Shown: positions 45,281 to 56,310, counted from the stretch's first letter. The stretch is DNA of 64,000 bases from Megalopta genalis (GCF_051020955.1 NC_135026.1:5370501-5434500), one strand, 5' to 3'. Notes: generated by a model from the letters alone, not told the origin. Made by a program: numbers and translations.

Positions 45281-45700
45281 TGGAAATTTTCTACGATTTT
45301 TCAAAAGATGATTTTTAGTGATTTTTTAAAAATTTTCTACGATTTTTAAAAAGCTGATTTCTGGTGTGTTTTTTTAATATTCTGGGAATTATTTATAGAA
45401 AATTTGCTACGATTTTTAAAAAGCTGTGTTTTGGTGCTTCGTTTTTTAAATATGATTTTTCGAAAACTTTTTACGATTTTTAAAAAGCTGATTTTCGAAA
45501 CGTAATTTTTCGAAAATTTTCTGCGATTTTTAGAAAGTTAATTTCTGGTGCCTTTTTTAAAATATAACATTTGGAAAATATTCTACGATTTTTCAAAAGC
45601 TGATTTTTGCGTTTTTTCTTGAAATACGATTTTTCGAAAATTTTCTGCGATTTTTGAGAAGCTGATTTTTGTTGATTTCTTTTTAAATAAATTTGTTGGT
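45281..45700. repeat. ~60-bp degenerate tandem (TTTTCTACGATTTTTAAAAAGC)
   Basis: Words TTTTCTACGATTTTTAAAAA and GCTGATTTCTGGTG alternate about seven times with variable AT-rich spacers. Low-complexity satellite. Confidence 0.75.
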
Positions 45701-46540
45701 AAATATGCGGCTTTTGTCTCACTTTAAACTACTTTTTTTCTGTGAATACAATTTGCAATAGAAAAGAATAAAAAAAGATAGATAAAAATTTTACAAAGTC
45801 AAACACGGCAATTTTCGATACGAAAAACATGACCTCACCAAAATACCGTCTTAAAGCAGAGGTTTCAAGCTTTAATTCAAAAAAAGAGTCGTCATCTTAC
45901 GATGATATCTCGCGTAATTATCGTCAGTCGAATGAAGCCAATTCTCGTCCAAAATTGCCATATAATTTTCCCGAGAAATTATCAAGTGTTCGAATTTTGT
46001 CCAGCTAAATCGGTCGTTCGGACCACGTTTCCGCTTGAAGGATGGACCATAAAAGCGTATTGCGGTGAGGAATAAATTACGGCGGCTACTAAAAACTGCC
46101 TAACAGTTGCAAATAAGCAAGCAGCGGGTCTGCGAACGCTAATAAAAATCAAACGGTACCTGATGTCGGAGAATAACTGCTGTTGCGCGGTTGTCGGCGC
46201 AGAATCTATGAAAACGATGGGACGACGATTTCCCGGTGACGGAACGGGGTTTCGCAATCCGATTTTTACGCGGCGTCTTTCCGCGCACGCGCACGGTAAT
46301 CGCCGTCCGGCCGCGCATGCACATAATTCCACGTTGCGGGCAACGTGCGCGCCGCGTATCGGCACGTATGGTAATTAGGCGCTTTCCGGCTGGCGTCCGC
46401 GTTATGGGCTCATAAGCGGCCTCGTGTCATAAATACATAGTCCGTGATCCCCCGATCGCCTAACCTACGATGAGTTATTTCACTCGCGAATGCATAAAAA
46501 CGAGCGAACGGTTTGATTAATAATTGATATCGAAGACGAT
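45701..46540. other. Unique stretch, nothing recognised
   Basis: AT-rich, then GC-rich from 46000. Overlapping frames on both strands show no family. Confidence 0.45.
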
Positions 46541-47345
46541 ATCGAAATATGAATTTTTAATACGGAATTGAATTATAGTAAATTTTCAATAGAAATTGAA
46601 ATTCTGGTAAATTTTAATACAAAACTGAATTAGAATAAATTTTTTGTACTGCGATAAATTTCTAATAGAATTTCAATGCGACATTTAATTATAATAGATT
46701 TTTATATTAAAAATTTAAATTGTGTAGTCAATTTTAATAGAAAATTCAATCGTAAGAAATTTTTAATAGAAATTTAACTATTGATAGATTTTTAATAGAA
46801 ATTGAAACCGAGATAGATTTTTATTGAAAATTATGGTAGATTTTTAATGGAATCACAACCGAACATTTAATTATAGTTGATTTTTAATGGAGATTTAAAT
46901 TGTAGTCAACTTCCATAGAAAATTTAATTATTGCAATTTTTTAATATTATTTTAAATCATGGTAGAATTTAAATAGTAAATAAAAAAAAATGGTAATAAA
47001 AAATAGTAATAAAAATTATTTAGTTACAGCAGATTCTAAATAGAAATTTAAATTCCGGCAAATTTTTAACAGAATTTTAATAAAATATTCAACCACAGTA
47101 GATTTTTAATAGAAATTGGTACTGTGCTAGATTTCTAATAGAATTGTAAATAATGCTAGATTGTTAATAGAATTTTAATACATCATTTAATTATTATAGA
47201 TTTTTATTAGAAATTTTAACTGTATTTAATTTTAACAAAGAATTCAATTGTTACATTTTTTAAATATTATTTAAAATCACGCTATATTTTTAACAGAATT
47301 TCAATAAAATATTTGCTCATAGTAGATTTTTAATCATATATAATA
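46541..47345. repeat. Degenerate AT-rich tandem (TTTTTAATAGAAATT)
   Basis: Words such as AGATTTTTAATAGAAATT and AATTTAATTATAGT recur every 25-45 bp for about 800 bp. No coding potential. Confidence 0.75.
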
Positions 47346-48090
47346 TTCCGAAAAATTCACAAAATCAGAAAAACTGAGGAATTCATATTTTTCAAACTTC
47401 CGCGGAAGTTGCGCGAAAATTGCACACGCTATACCATATTCTAGTCGATTCAGAACTATCGAGGAAAAGGGCCCCGCGGCGATCGACCGCGCGAAACAAG
47501 TTTGCTTGGGCTGTCAGGATCGAAGAGGTATCAGCGCACTTTGCGCGCGAGATACGGCGGCGGTTCCGCGCGAAAGATAGGGGCTGAAGGCTTAATGGAA
47601 TAGTGGTAGATTTTAATTACCGCCATAAAATTGGGGGTCGCGGGTCCCCGAGGCTAGAACACGCGATAACCCGCGCCACGGCCGATAATCCCGCGCAGCG
47701 GCAGAACTTTGTGGACACACGATACCCGGCGTGTCGCCGCGTACCAGTTATCTCTCGAAACGCATACCTCTCGCGTGTGCAACGTGAATGCTGCGCGTCT
47801 CAGATCTGCTACGCGCCGCGGGATTTACGGCCGGCAGATCGGCCCGTGCGATTCCGGGGGAGCAAGGTCCTCCTGGGTTTCTTAAAAACGGGAATTAGAA
47901 ACTATCGAAGCAGGTGTGACGACCGGGAACAGGATAACAAGCGGCACGCCGCGGCGCTGCCACGTTTAGTCGTCGGCGAACCGATGCGACAGAATCAGGA
48001 GTGAAAAGCGAGGTCAGAAAATATTCGCGTTTTTTGACACAGAGATAAGAGAATCGAGGATTTAATATGGGGCGGAATGTTTAAAGTGGG
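47346..48090. other. Unique stretch, nothing recognised
   Basis: GC-rich core (47450-48000) with one plus-strand frame of 133 codons lacking recognisable motifs. I see no paired splice sites. Confidence 0.45.
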
Positions 48091-49130
48091 AATAATGGAA
48101 GAATGTTTTGGGTTGGACCTAACCCTGACCTAACCCAGAACTAGCTCAGACCTAATCGAGACCTAATCAAGACCTAACCCAATAAAAGAGCAATAATATT
48201 GTACGATTTGATGTAACTAAAGATTTAATATGGAACGAAATGCTTAAAGTGGGAATAGTTTGAGAATTTTTTTGGGTTAAACCTAAACCAGACCTAACCT
48301 AGACCTAATCAAGACCTAATTAACACCTAACTCGATAAAACAGCAATAATATAATATGATTTTATATAAACTAAGTTTTAATACAGAGCGAAATGCATAA
48401 AGTAGGAATAATGCAAGAATTTTTTGGGTTAGACCTAACTCGGACCTAACCCAGGCCTAATCAAGATATAATCAAGATCTAATCGAGACCTAACTCAATA
48501 AAACAACAATGATATAGTCCGATTTTATGTAACTGAAGATTTAATACAAATCGAAATGCTTGACGTGGGAATAATGTGAGAATTTTTTTGGGTCGAATCT
48601 AACTCAGACCTAACCGAAACCTAATCAAGACCTAAGTCAACAAAGTAGCAATAATACAGTACGATTTTATATAACCAAGATCTAACGGAGAACTAAATAC
48701 TTAAAGTACGAATAATGTAATAACTTTTGAATCAAATCTAACTCAGACTTAACTTAGACCTAACCCAGATTTAATCAAGACCTAACCGAATACAACAGCA
48801 TTTGGTTTTATATAACCAAAGAACTAACGCAGAACGAAATGCTTGAAGTAGGAATAAAGTAATAAGTTTTGCATCGAGCCTAACCCAGACCTAACCTAGA
48901 TCTAATCAAGATCTAACTCAATAAAAAAGTAATAATATAGTGCGATTTTATATAACCAAAGATCTAACACAGAACTAAATGCTTAAAGTAGGATTAATGC
49001 AATAACTTTTGCGTCAAACCTAACCCAGATCTGACCCAGACCTAACAATTGCCTAATCAAAACGTCACAATGACCTAATCTAGACCTAACAATAACCTAA
49101 TCGAGACCTAATCGAGACCTAGCTTAATAA
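48091..49130 (-). repeat. Satellite of TTAGGTCTGGG-type 11-mer blocks with AT-rich spacers
   Basis: Seven units of about 141-166 bp. Each has a spacer anchor AAAGTAGGAATAATG (near 48082, 48248, 48400, 48557, 48702, 48843 and 48985) and ends in a run of 11-mers: ACCTAACCCAG, ACCTAACCTAG, ATCTAATCAAG. On the minus strand the first is TTAGGTCTGGG when phased on TTAGG. The later 11-mers in each block are progressively more degenerate. This is the closest match in the window to a G-rich telomere-type 11-mer. Confidence 0.85.
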
Positions 49131-49960
49131 AACCGTAATACAATTTTATAGCGCTGTCCAGGAGTCACGTGACGCCGCGCGGTGGTCCCCTCGCGTCACG
49201 TGAGCCATCCCCACTCCTTGCGCTCGAAATCTACATTAGTCCTCCCACCGCCACGCGTGTGACGGAAACTCCGGCGCAAGTCGTGTCCGACATGAATTAC
49301 AAGCTTATGAAATATCGGGGAAAATTGGCTCGCGGACCACACAGGTCGCTGCTACGAGGCCCTCGTGGGACGAACGTTGGTATGGTAATTCATGCAGGGG
49401 AATAAATCGAATTTCGGCGCCGCGAAACCTGGCCGTGTTTGCTGCCGGATATTGAACGGCGAACGTGAGCATCGTTGATCGCGGTCGTTCCTTTATTTAT
49501 TACAGGTGGCACGGCGATTTCTGTAATTTGCTGGCTCGTTACGTTCGTCTGCGCCGTTTCCACGGGATCCGTGTTATTACCTTGGAACGCGGGCAATGAT
49601 ACTTCGATCTTTTCGCTCGGCGTGCCACGCACTTAGCGCGACGCAGCTGCGCGCCTCGATGCGGGCGCGCGTACACGCGGCCGCATTTACGCTCCCCGTT
49701 CGACCCCGGGCCATTGATCTGTTGATCTATACGCACCCGCGTGACCGGCCTCGTTGCGAAACCATCGAATGCTGTGGGAGATAGCGGACGCGGGAATTCG
49801 AATCCGGCTGGCACGATAGCCGCGAGATATTTTCAGGGAAATACAAATTTTGTTTGACTTGAAATCTGGCTTACTCTTCTGGCAACCGTGGGAATGGTTA
49901 GCTTCTTCAATGCTTTGCGCACTTAATAATTTATAAACGAGGTAGGCAACTCATTATATA
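49131..49960. other. GC-rich stretch with paired E-box palindromes
   Basis: Contains GTCACGTGAC at 49164-49173 and GTCACGTGAG at 49195-49204 within 41 bp. A minus-strand frame at 49390-49632 and a plus-strand acceptor-like TTATTTATTACAG near 49505 are both too weak to call. No RNA gene. Confidence 0.45.
49164..49204. promoter_or_regulatory. Two TCACGTGA E-box palindromes 22 bp apart
   Basis: TCACGTGA is the core of the site bound by bHLH-zip factors of the MiT/TFE, Max and USF groups. Two in 41 bp, and another at 51525-51532 in similar GC-rich CGTGACGCG context followed by CCACTCC and a GAAATCTA word, suggest a shared element. Function is not shown and both loci could be relics of one repeat. 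Confidence 0.3.
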
Positions 49961-50530
49961 TATATATTATATATAAAAGAGAGTATATACTGTCTGGTTA
50001 AATAATAATAATAATAATGATATTGATTGTAAAAACAGAAATAAATTAAATTACTTTTATTGAATATTTCACAGTCGTGAAAACCGGTGAAGAATTGCTG
50101 AAATAAATAATTGTATACTAAGTAATTAATTAGAATTAATATATATATATATATACTAAGTAATTAATTACTTAAGTAATTTATTAGTTCAGTGTAGTAC
50201 TGAATTCATTGTAAATAAAATAAATAAGTGATTGCCTGTCATTATTGTAAAGAATTGATTATTAACAAAATAACTGACTAATTGCCAGCAACCATGGTAA
50301 AGAATTGATTATTGATAAAATAAATAATTAATTGTCAGTAATTATTGTAAAGAATTGATTATTAATAAAATAATTGACTAATTGCCAACAATTACTGTAA
50401 AGAATTGATTATTAATAAAGTAATTGACTAATTGCCAGTAACTATTGTAAAGAATTGATTATTAGTAAAATAATTAATTGCCAGCAATAAGTAGTTAATT
50501 ATTAATCAAACAAATAATTGTAGTGTAATC
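49961..50530. repeat. AT-rich tract and 47-60 bp minisatellite
   Basis: 50230-50480 carries about five copies of TTGTAAAGAATTGATTATTA with AATAAAATAATTGACTAATT and GCCAGTAACTA between them. Upstream are TATATA runs and a TAAGTAATTAATTA palindromic word. Confidence 0.8.
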
Positions 50531-51099
50531 TGGTTAATAGAACTTCGGAAACGTTGATTTCAATTCGAAAATTGTAAGCGTGACGGAAGGTCGCTGGTTT
50601 TGACGCGGTAGTAGGCTATATTCGTGAACGCTATAACTATGCGCATTGTCGATAGCACTGCGGGTGCAAATAGAACGCGTTATCCCGGTTCCTTATTGTC
50701 GTGGCTGAGATATTCAGCTCGTAAATAGCAATCCGCGGCGCAGGTGAACGATACGGTTATACCGCGTACGTTATCTCTCCGACGATTCTACTATATCGCA
50801 GTGACTGCCATAACACCGTACGATCCTAGGCGGCAGTACATTCGAGCATTCTATTCGCTCGGCGCTGCGGCGGTTTCGCTTCACCGTGAAAATATTTACG
50901 GTCCGTCCCGCGTTCCCTTTTACGGAAGCGCCCAACATTTTTCCAGCTGCCGCGTAAACATTTATATTACTTTGTTCGACCCGCGTTCAACCGTTTCGCG
51001 ATTTTCAAGAATTCTTCCGAAAGTATAAAATGAAGTTATGGAAATAGTATAAAATAACAACGAAACAGTATAAAGTAATGTAAAATAAATAGTATGAAG
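50531..51099. other. Unique stretch, nothing recognised
   Basis: Mixed GC. A 94-codon plus-strand frame has no motif. No gene is supported. Confidence 0.45.
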
Positions 51100-51340
51100 T
51101 ATAAAAATAAATTGTTTAAATTGTTCTAAATATTTAGATTTTACTTAAAAAATTACTGCGTCACGTGCAAACTATTCGCACGCCGTACTGTTAATTTAGA
51201 ATGTTGTTCTGAATATAATATAATTAAGAAATTTTCAAACTTGTTCCAGAACTTTAGATCACGCTTTAAAAGATTACCGCGACGCGTGCATACTGTTCCC
51301 ACGTTGATCTATAATTTTTTTAAAATTGTTCGAAAAGTCG
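51100..51340 (+). repeat. Tandem pair of ~125-bp units
   Basis: AAATTGTTCTAAATATTTAG with ATTACTGCGTCACGTGC, followed by AAACTTGTTCCAGAACTTTAG with ATTACCGCGACGCGTGC. Each is followed by an ACTNTTCNCACG box. Two diverged copies. Confidence 0.65.
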
Positions 51341-51344
51341 CGTG

Positions 51345-51560
51345 CAACGTAGCCAGAAAAATACGCTGGATTCCAAGCGGAAGGAGTGGGGGTAGGTCAC
51401 GCGACGCGGCGTTCGTTGATTCGCGCCGTGCGGCGGAGTGGGCGTTATGCAACGCGCGGCGGAGTGGGGTGTCGCGTGACGCGCGGCGGAGTGGGCGTTC
51501 CGTGACGTGCGGCGGAGTGGGGCATCACGTGACGCGCCGCCACTCCCCCCACTTGAAATC
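51345..51560. repeat. 26-bp GC-rich minisatellite with an inverted flank
   Basis: CGGCGGAGTGGG starts at 51431, 51457, 51484 and 51510, spaced 26-27 bp, each followed by a CGTGACGCG-like word. The left flank GGAGTGGGGGTAGGTCACGCG and the right flank CGTGACGCGCCGCCACTCC are inverted, so the block could fold on itself. It includes TCACGTGA at 51525-51532. Confidence 0.75.
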
Positions 51561-52436
51561 TAGCTTATTTTTTCGCCTGCGCTGGTCGAACGTGACTCAC
51601 GATGCGCATACAGAGAGTGCTACGAATAGTAAAAAAAGAAAAGCAACGATCCGAGCGAATGACTCAAATCGGTATCGTGATTCCATGGAAGTCATCAAAC
51701 TGCCACGGAAAACGGATGCGCGTTATTACGGCGCACGCAATGTAGGAGTCTCCGAAGATCCGATCACGACGATTCCACGGCGAAGGACAGTGCGCCGGAG
51801 CGCATCCGAGACGAATAAATAATGCAATTGTGTCGGAGGCTGCGCCACGGCGGTACCTATCAGCGTGATTTATCAAACTGGGTGCAGTATCGGTTGTACG
51901 ACTTTATAAATTCGATACGCGCGCCGTTCAACAGCTGCAATAATTCCGATCCGATGAAAAATCCAATCCGACTCGCTCTGTGATTTATGCCCGCGCCGAT
52001 CCTCCACTTATGCCATATCCGCATTTTGGATATCTGTTTCGATATCTCGAAATTCTCGAGTTTCGTGGGTGACAAATTTTTTAAGGAGTCGACGACGTAT
52101 GGACACCGGTCGAAAGCAGCTCGCGCTGTCGAAATCGGAGACTTTCGTTCGTCCGCTGGCGAACCGATTACGACAAATAAAACGCGGACGTCCAGCGGAA
52201 GTAGTTAAAGCATCGCGTCAATCATAATCACTGTAATTAAGCCCATTCCGTTCGGCCATGTCGCTTTCCCCAATTAAGGCATCCTACTAGAAAGCCCTCC
52301 GGAAGTATTTCCAAAACAGTCAGCGATCGTTCGGAGGAGAAGGAAGCAGCCGGCGATCGTAAATCGCTGAAAATGGCGGTTTCTAAAATATTTTGATTAA
52401 TTATTTATAAATGGCTGCACGAACAAGTATCGGAAC
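51561..52436. other. Unique stretch, nothing recognised apart from a 45-bp repeat
   Basis: No gene is supported. Contains the left copy of an exact 45-bp direct repeat (51980-52024). Confidence 0.45.
51980..52024 (+). repeat. Exact 45-bp direct repeat, left copy
   Basis: Begins GTGATTTATGCCCGCGCCGA and ends TTATGCCATATCCGCAT. Identical at all 45 positions to 55413-55457, 3433 bp away, while sequence on both sides diverges at once. The interval holds the whole 183-bp/AGACGTC repeat complex. Confidence 0.9.
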
Positions 52437-53035
52437 AACGGAGATGTGGAGAATTAGAAGAATTTATTTCTCCAGATAATTCAAAGCGATAGGCCGGTTG
52501 CGTGGCTCCGGCTATTTTTGCTCCGAAATTCCCACCGCTAAGAGTAAAAACTTTCTGTATCGCTTTTGGACGACTTTTAATGGAGAATACGTGTGTAAAC
52601 GAGTGCAGAGACAACGAATATCGCCTTGGAAAAAATTAAAAAAATTTATTTCTCGAGAAAATTCAAGATAATGGTCCGTTCGTATGACTCCGGGCCATTT
52701 TTGCTCCGAAATTCCCACCGCTAAGAGTAAAAACTTTCTGTATCGCTTTTGGACGACTTTCAATGGAGAATACGTGTGTAAACGAGTGCAGAGACAACGA
52801 ATATCGCCTTGGAAAAAATTAAAAAAATTTATTTCTCGAGAAAATTCAAGATAATGGTCCGTTCGTATGACTCCGGGCCATTTTTGCTCCGAAATTCCCA
52901 CCGCTAAGAGTAAAAACTTTCTGTATCGCTTTTGGACGACTTTTAATGGAGAATACATGTGTAAACGAGTGCAGAGACAACGAATATCGGCTTGGAAAAA
53001 ATTAAAAAAATTAATTCCTCGAAATAATTCAAGAT
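52437..53035. repeat. 183-bp tandem repeat, about three copies
   Basis: TGCTCCGAAATTCCCACCGC recurs near 52519, 52702 and 52885, exactly 183 bp apart and almost identical. Each unit contains TTTGGACGACTTTTAATGG, GTGTAAACGAGTGCAGAGAC and TTGGAAAAAATTAAAAAAATT. 183 is a multiple of three, so a minus-strand frame remains open across all copies (193 codons with a 61-residue period). That looks incidental. The last unit is truncated by the GC-rich segment at 53036. Confidence 0.92.
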
Positions 53036-53260
53036 AATGATCCGTCCTTCTCTGCGCAAATAAGTCACGTAATGGCGAAATACGTTTAAACAAGCGTCCG
53101 TGACGACGGCGTATGGAGTCCGCGGCGGCTGCTCATGCCCCTAAACGCCGGGGCCTGACGCGGGGCCCGGGACCACCGTTGAAGCAAATCGCGGCAAATG
53201 AGTGCGTGTTACAGATTGGCCGTCTGTGGTACTCGAGGAAAAAAGGAATAAAATCGGCCG
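53036..53260 (+). repeat. Duplicated GC-rich module, copy 1
   Basis: TGATCCGTCCTTCTCTG, AAATACGTTTAAACAAGCG, CATGCCCCTAAACGCCGG and ACCACCGTTGAAGCAAATCG occur in the same order at 53948-54170 with very few differences. The sequence before each copy is also the 183-bp-type unit, so the duplicated module spans about 330 bp in all. Confidence 0.9.
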
Positions 53261-53787
53261 CCTTGGTATCCGTGCATCCCCTTAATCACGCTGGCCGTGT
53301 TCGGGACCCTCGACGGGCCCAGCGATGCCAGCGCGCGCCGCGAAATAAATAAGCCGGCGAGGACGCCGCTCGTCCGTGCACAATACGCCGTAATTTGTCT
53401 TCGCCGGTTCGTTTATTTGGCGCTTATTAATTTCAACAACGGATGCAACCTGCGAGAGCACTGGTGATAAACAGTCCAGGCCCCGTGGGCCTCGCCGGGC
53501 CCGCCGGATCTCGGATTTTAGGCGGACCGTTGTAACCGCTTCGTCGCGGATTAATGAGCTCTGGTAGCCGACATCCCTTCTGTGTCTTTAGTCGAGGTAA
53601 TTGTGGGACGGCGGATTTTTTAATGCGGTTTTAATGGTGGAAATGATTCAACGAAACAAGGATTATTTCGTTGTTTGTTCGACAATATTGTATTTCTTAT
53701 TCTGAAACGCAAAAATTATTAATAGTTGTACCAAAGCGACAGTATTTTTCTCTTGGCGATGAGATTTATTCGAAGAGCACAATGACG
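53261..53787. other. Spacer between duplicated modules
   Basis: GC-rich, then AT-rich. No gene is supported. The start of AGACGTC-type words marks its right edge. Confidence 0.45.
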
Positions 53788-53947
53788 TCTTTTAGACGTC
53801 TTAAAAACGTCCGGTGTAGGACATTTGCGATGTCTATAAATGGTCTACGACTTTTAATGCCAAATACGTCTATAAATAAATACAGGAACAAAGAAATATC
53901 GGCTGGGAAAAAATTTAAAAAATGAATTCCTCGAGATAATTGAAGAT
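53788..53947. repeat. AGACGTC words plus a diverged 183-bp-type unit
   Basis: GACGTCTTTTAGACGTCTT leads into CTACGACTTTTAATGCCAA and TCGGCTGGGAAAAAATTTAA, a diverged form of the 183-bp unit. It immediately precedes copy 2 of the GC-rich module. Confidence 0.8.
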
Positions 53948-54170
53948 AATGATCCGTCCTTCTCTGTGCAAATAAGTCACGTAATGGCGAAATACGTTTA
54001 AACAAGCGTCCGTGACGGCGGCGTATGGCGACCACGGCGGCTGCTCATGCCCCTAAACGCCGGGGCCTGACGCGAGGCCCGGGACCACCGTTGAAGCAAA
54101 TCGCGGCAAATGAGTGATCGGCCGTCTGTGGTACTCGAAGAAAAAAGGAATAAAATCGGCCGCCTTGGCC
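53948..54170 (+). repeat. Duplicated GC-rich module, copy 2
   Basis: Partner of 53036-53260, offset about 912 bp. It lacks a short CGTGTTACAGATT-like piece near 54117 and is followed directly by the long AGACGTC array. Confidence 0.9.
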
Positions 54171-54640
54171 GTCTTTACAAGACGTCTTGTAGACGTTTAG
54201 ACGATGTCTTCTAGACGTCCATAAACGTCCATTAGACGATTTTTAAACGTTTTTTAAACGTCCATAAAACGTCTTTTTGGCGTCTTTTAAACGGCCGTGA
54301 GACGTCTTTTAAACGTCCATAAAACGTCTTTTTGACGTCTTTCAAACGGCCGTGAGACGTCTTTTATACGTCCATAAGACGTTTTTTAAACGTCCCTAAG
54401 ACATCCATAAGACGTCTTTTAAACGTCCCTAGGACATCCATAAGACGTCTTTTAAACGCCCCTAAGACATCCATAAGACGTCTTTTAAACGCCCCTAAGA
54501 CGTTTCTTAAACGTCCATAACACGTCTTTTAAACGTCCATAACACGTCTTTTAAACGTCCATAACACGTCTTATGGGCGTCTTAAAGACGTCCATTTTCG
54601 GGCGTACGCCATTCAGGCCTAACATGGACGTAAAATGGAC
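54171..54640. repeat. AGACGTCTTTTAAACGTCCATA minisatellite
   Basis: About twenty units of 20-25 bp built from AAGACGTCTTTTAAACGTCC with CATAAAACGTC or CCTAAGACATC variants. AAGACGTCTT is itself a 10-bp palindrome, so the array is rich in possible short hairpins. Confidence 0.92.
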
Positions 54641-54659
54641 AACTTTAAGACGTTCAGTG

Positions 54660-54785
54660 CTTATTGGGCAGCGAATTTCGGAGCGAAATTGGCCCAGAAC
54701 CACACGCACGGACCATTATTTTGAATTTTCTCAAGGAACAAATTTTTTCAATTTTTTTTCAGGTCAATATTCGGTGCTCCAACAT
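54660..54785 (-). repeat. Inverted, diverged 183-bp-type unit
   Basis: Read on the minus strand it has GAATATTGACCTGAAAAAAA, TTGAGAAAATTCAAAATAAT, GGTCCGTGCGTG and TTTCGCTCCGAAATTC in the same order as the 183-bp unit. It closes the right side of the AGACGTC array, so 183-type units flank the array in opposite orientation. Confidence 0.82.
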
Positions 54786-55603
54786 TTGTTTATTCGCGTA
54801 AAAAACTATTGAATCTCGTTAAAAGTGTGATGGCGCAGAACATGAAGCTTTAAACTGCGGAGAGAGGGGAGGGGGCAGGATTTATTATTGTATTCTCGTC
54901 GTGCCCCAGTGACACAATCGTCGGCCGGATCCACCCGCAGCCCCGCGATTCGCCGAACGCGGCACGGTTTCCATTGAATTCGCGACGCCGACGCTCGAAC
55001 CGAATAAAACGAGTTCCACTTGCCGCCGCGAACGCGACTCGGCCCTGTAAGAACGTTGCCAATCATTTCGGCGTTTCCAGCACGCCCATTGGCCGGGCAG
55101 ATCGCAAGAGTATCGGGCGCCCGCGAAACCCTTCGCGGAACGGCGCGCCGCGGCCGGTCAATAACACGTTGCCACCTAATATATTGAAAATATTGGCACA
55201 ACCAGCGATCGTGGGAGAACGTAGCGACGGCTGACCGGGCGCGGAGGGCGTGCTGGCAGCTATCTAACGACAGGGGCCAGTCGACTACCATGCGCGCTCT
55301 TTCCACAGACAATCCGCTGATTTATGGTAACGCAACGGGCAGCCCGTTGCCACGATTCGCGCGCGCCAACCACGGAGAAACGCGCGTTCCCCGTGCATTT
55401 ATTTCCCCATCGGTGATTTATGCCCGCGCCGATCCTCCACTTATGCCATATCCGCATCCCAGCGGAGGGCGTCACGTTGACCGGACATAGAACGATCTTC
55501 GTGCATAACGCGTACCATCCGTGTCGCACGGGCCCGGCTAGAGTCTCGCTTCGAAGAAACGCCCGAGGCTCATCTTCGAAGGGCTCCACGTGGTTTTAGG
55601 GCA
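54786..55603. other. GC-rich unique stretch
   Basis: Overlapping frames on both strands and no supported exon. Holds the right copy of the 45-bp repeat. Confidence 0.45.
55413..55457 (+). repeat. Exact 45-bp direct repeat, right copy
   Basis: Identical partner of 51980-52024. See that entry for the shared sequence. The flanks differ from the left copy from the first base on each side. Confidence 0.9.
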
Positions 55604-56310
55604 CGGTGCTCTTCGCAGAGGCCGTTTTTACAAAGTGGTGACCGTGACACCGTCGCGATTTTGGAATTATACGAAGCTGTCGAGAAGTTAACAAATTTAT
55701 TCGTTGATAACTTCGAACGGCTGTAACTTCGTTACTGATAGCCTTTGTCGATTCGACTTTGGACTTATTTTCAAGGAGAAAGCTTCTACTTTTCGGTTTC
55801 TGCTGTGTTTTTTATTCGAAGTTACCGTAGTCTTCTTGCAGAGGCCGTTTTTACACAGTGGTGACCGTGACCGTCGCGATTTTGGAGTTGTTATCCGAAG
55901 CTGTGGAGAAGGTAACAAATTTTTTCGTTGATAGGAATTTGCTCACTGATATTTTGTGTTCCTCGAGAGCTTTCAAACGAGCCCAAGAACACCCTTGTAC
56001 GATTTTTTACAAGCGAAAAGATCGGAAATTGAAACATGAAAATTCGGTCATCGGTAACGCGATGTTGATCTTCGGTAACTTCAAACGGCTACTACTTTGA
56101 TATGGATAACCTTATCGGCTTGATTTTGGACTCATTTTCAAGGGGGAAGCTTCTACTTTTTGGCTCCTGCTTTGTTTTTTATGCAAAGTTACCGTGGCCT
56201 TCCCAGAGGCTACCTTTGCACAGTGCCCCCGTGCTTGTCACAATTTTCGAGATATCCAAAGCCATAAAAAGCTCACCAAATTTTTTTTACTGACAGCAAC
56301 ATACTCTATT
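55604..56310 (+). repeat. Diverged tandem repeat, three copies of ~230-350 bp
   Basis: GCAGAGGCCGTTTTTACAAAG followed by GTGACCGTGAC and a GTTAACAAATTTATTCGTTG box occurs near 55617, 55839 and (more diverged) 56200. TTTTCAAGGAGAAAGCTTCT and TTTATTCGAAGTTACCGT close the units. The second copy has an extra ~130 bp containing AGCTTTCAAACGAGCCCAAG, which recurs in diverged form after the third. Confidence 0.78.

Noticed and set aside
49390..49632. 80-codon minus-strand frame with two N-glycosylation-like motifs
   Set aside because: Fairly protein-like codon pattern, but the frame has no ATG at its start, no good acceptor upstream, and a length expected by chance in 50 percent GC DNA.
49780..49830. 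GAATTCGAATCC, resembling a tRNA B box
   Set aside because: No A box at the right distance and no T-stem pairing around it.
52512..53093. 193-codon minus-strand frame with a 61-residue repeat
   Set aside because: The DNA repeat is exactly 183 bp (61 codons), which keeps the frame open automatically; related units nearby do not keep it and no protein family is recognisable.
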